Source: Methylobacterium sp. J-088
GTDB lineage: Bacteria > Pseudomonadota > Alphaproteobacteria > Rhizobiales > Beijerinckiaceae
Length of the DNA: 64,000 nucleotides
Direction of reading: 5' to 3'
Assembly: GCF_022829295.1 (NCBI RefSeq)
Contig: NZ_JAKSYH010000028.1
Span: 1-64,000 of the forward strand
In this document: positions 63,395 to 64,000 of the stretch, one piece after another
Layout: the number at the start of each line of letters is the position of its first letter
Position numbering within the stretch: position 1 is the first letter of the stretch
Made by a program: the position numbers and the translations under genes
Notes under the pieces: generated by a model
Databases searched by the model: none
Seen by the model: the letters and a program-made list of their open reading frames with translations, nothing else
What the model was told of the DNA's origin: nothing

Positions 63395-64000
63395 CGGTTA
63401 GGGCATGTCATCGCTTGAGCCCGTCAAGGGCTGCGGCGAGGGCAAGGACGCCCATGAAGCTGGCGGCGGTTTTCTCGTAGCGGGTTGTGATGGCACGCCA
63501 TTCCTTGAGCCGCGCCCAGAGGCGCTCGACCTGATTGCGGTTGTCGTAGATCCAGTCCGGGCAGGCGACGGGGGCCTCGTGGCGCCGAGGCGGGATCGCG
63601 GGGCGCGCACCCCTGTCCCAGATGTGCTCGCGGAAGGCGTGACTGGTTGTAGCCGCGGTCTCCGACGACCCACTTGGGCACGCCGGGCAGCGGGTCGAGC
63701 AGCGGAACCGCATGGGGCAGTTCGTGCGCCTGCCCCGGTGCCAGCCGGAAGGCGATGGCGCGGCCCTGCCCGTCGGCGATCACGCAAGCCTTGGTGCCAT
63801 AGCCGCCACGCGAGCGGCCAAGAGCCTCACGAGTGTCTCGCTCGGCCCCAGATCCCCCCTTTTGGCGGCGCCAGCCGCCCTCTGGTGCGCGCGTATGGTC
63901 GTGCCGTCGAGGAACACCATCTCGCGCTGGAGCCCACGCTCGTGCACGAGGCTGAGGTGCCGTTCCCAGACGGCCAGCACGGGACCAGCGGATGAAGATC
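63395..64000 (-). mobile_element. IS5-family element, partial at window end, with frameshifted transposase
   Basis: The transposase runs on the minus strand from beyond 64000 to a stop at 63408-63410. It reads ...MVFLDGTTIRAHQRAAGAAK, then GRSRGGYGTKACVIADGQGR, HELPHAVPLLDPLPGVPKWV with VGDRGYN, and SHAFREHIWDRGARPA leading to IYDNRNQVERLWARLKEWRA, all in family order (IS5, IS427 group). One shift near an AAAAGGGGGG run (63854-63863) could be programmed, but one-base insertions near 63646 and near 63972 break the frame again. It is probably inactive. The right end lies outside the window; the left end is only approximate. Confidence 0.85.

Overview
The window looks like chromosomal DNA from a high-GC alphaproteobacterium, most likely Methylobacterium or a close relative (order Hyphomicrobiales). 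The evidence is the gene order ntrY-ntrX-hfq-hflX, a class I (archaeal-type) lysyl-tRNA synthetase, a DUF4170 protein, an MntR/MntH pair and a selenocysteine tRNA. Codon use is strongly GC-rich except in a few islands. Genus is an inference; no rRNA or marker gene is present to settle it.

Layout. 0-10 kb: two periplasmic ABC-type binding proteins, a decayed chemotaxis receptor, a TetR gene divergent from a PspA/YiaAB envelope-stress pair with palindromic operators, a lipase-like hydrolase, prs, small hypothetical genes, tRNA-Sec and an oxidoreductase. 10-19 kb: the nitrogen/redox two-component system NtrY-NtrX, the RNA chaperone Hfq, the ribosome-associated GTPase HflX, a membrane class III nucleotide cyclase coupled to it, and a tiny secreted Met/His-rich protein. 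19-28 kb: a decayed phosphonate/selenate-type transporter, then a glycosyltransferase gene cut in two by a 4,428-bp IS1595-family transposon. Near-perfect 38-bp terminal inverted repeats and an 8-bp target duplication define the ends of this element. It carries seven genes besides its ends (transposase plus six cargo or accessory genes) and a run of strong RNA hairpins.

28-43 kb: a toxin-antitoxin pair, lysS, a three-gene transglutaminase/ATP-grasp/alpha-E cluster, a zinc metallopeptidase, a frameshifted DUF4926/DUF6883 pair, and mntR-mntH with a clear MntR box. 43-54 kb: an AT-richer two-gene module (RelE-like plus Shedu/DUF4263-like), a ThDP enzyme, an acyl-CoA dehydrogenase coupled to cytochrome b561, a VOC/DHFR-like cluster beside an HxlR regulator, and a complete class I P450 system (ferredoxin, reductase, P450) in one overlapping operon. 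54-62 kb: an epoxide-hydrolase-like enzyme, an SDR gene behind an 18-bp-arm palindrome, and a TetR gene beside a two-gene RND efflux operon whose promoter shares a motif with the SDR palindrome. 62-64 kb: a graveyard of mobile DNA (recombinase and integrase remnants, and a frameshifted IS5-type transposase running off the end).

The best candidates for undescribed biology are the cargo of the IS1595-family element (a soluble/membrane protein pair, two coiled-coil plus winged-helix proteins, and the structured RNA region) and the RelE-like/Shedu-like pair. Dispersed intergenic repeats are frequent. One family supplies the stop codon of the neighbouring gene in both of its copies.
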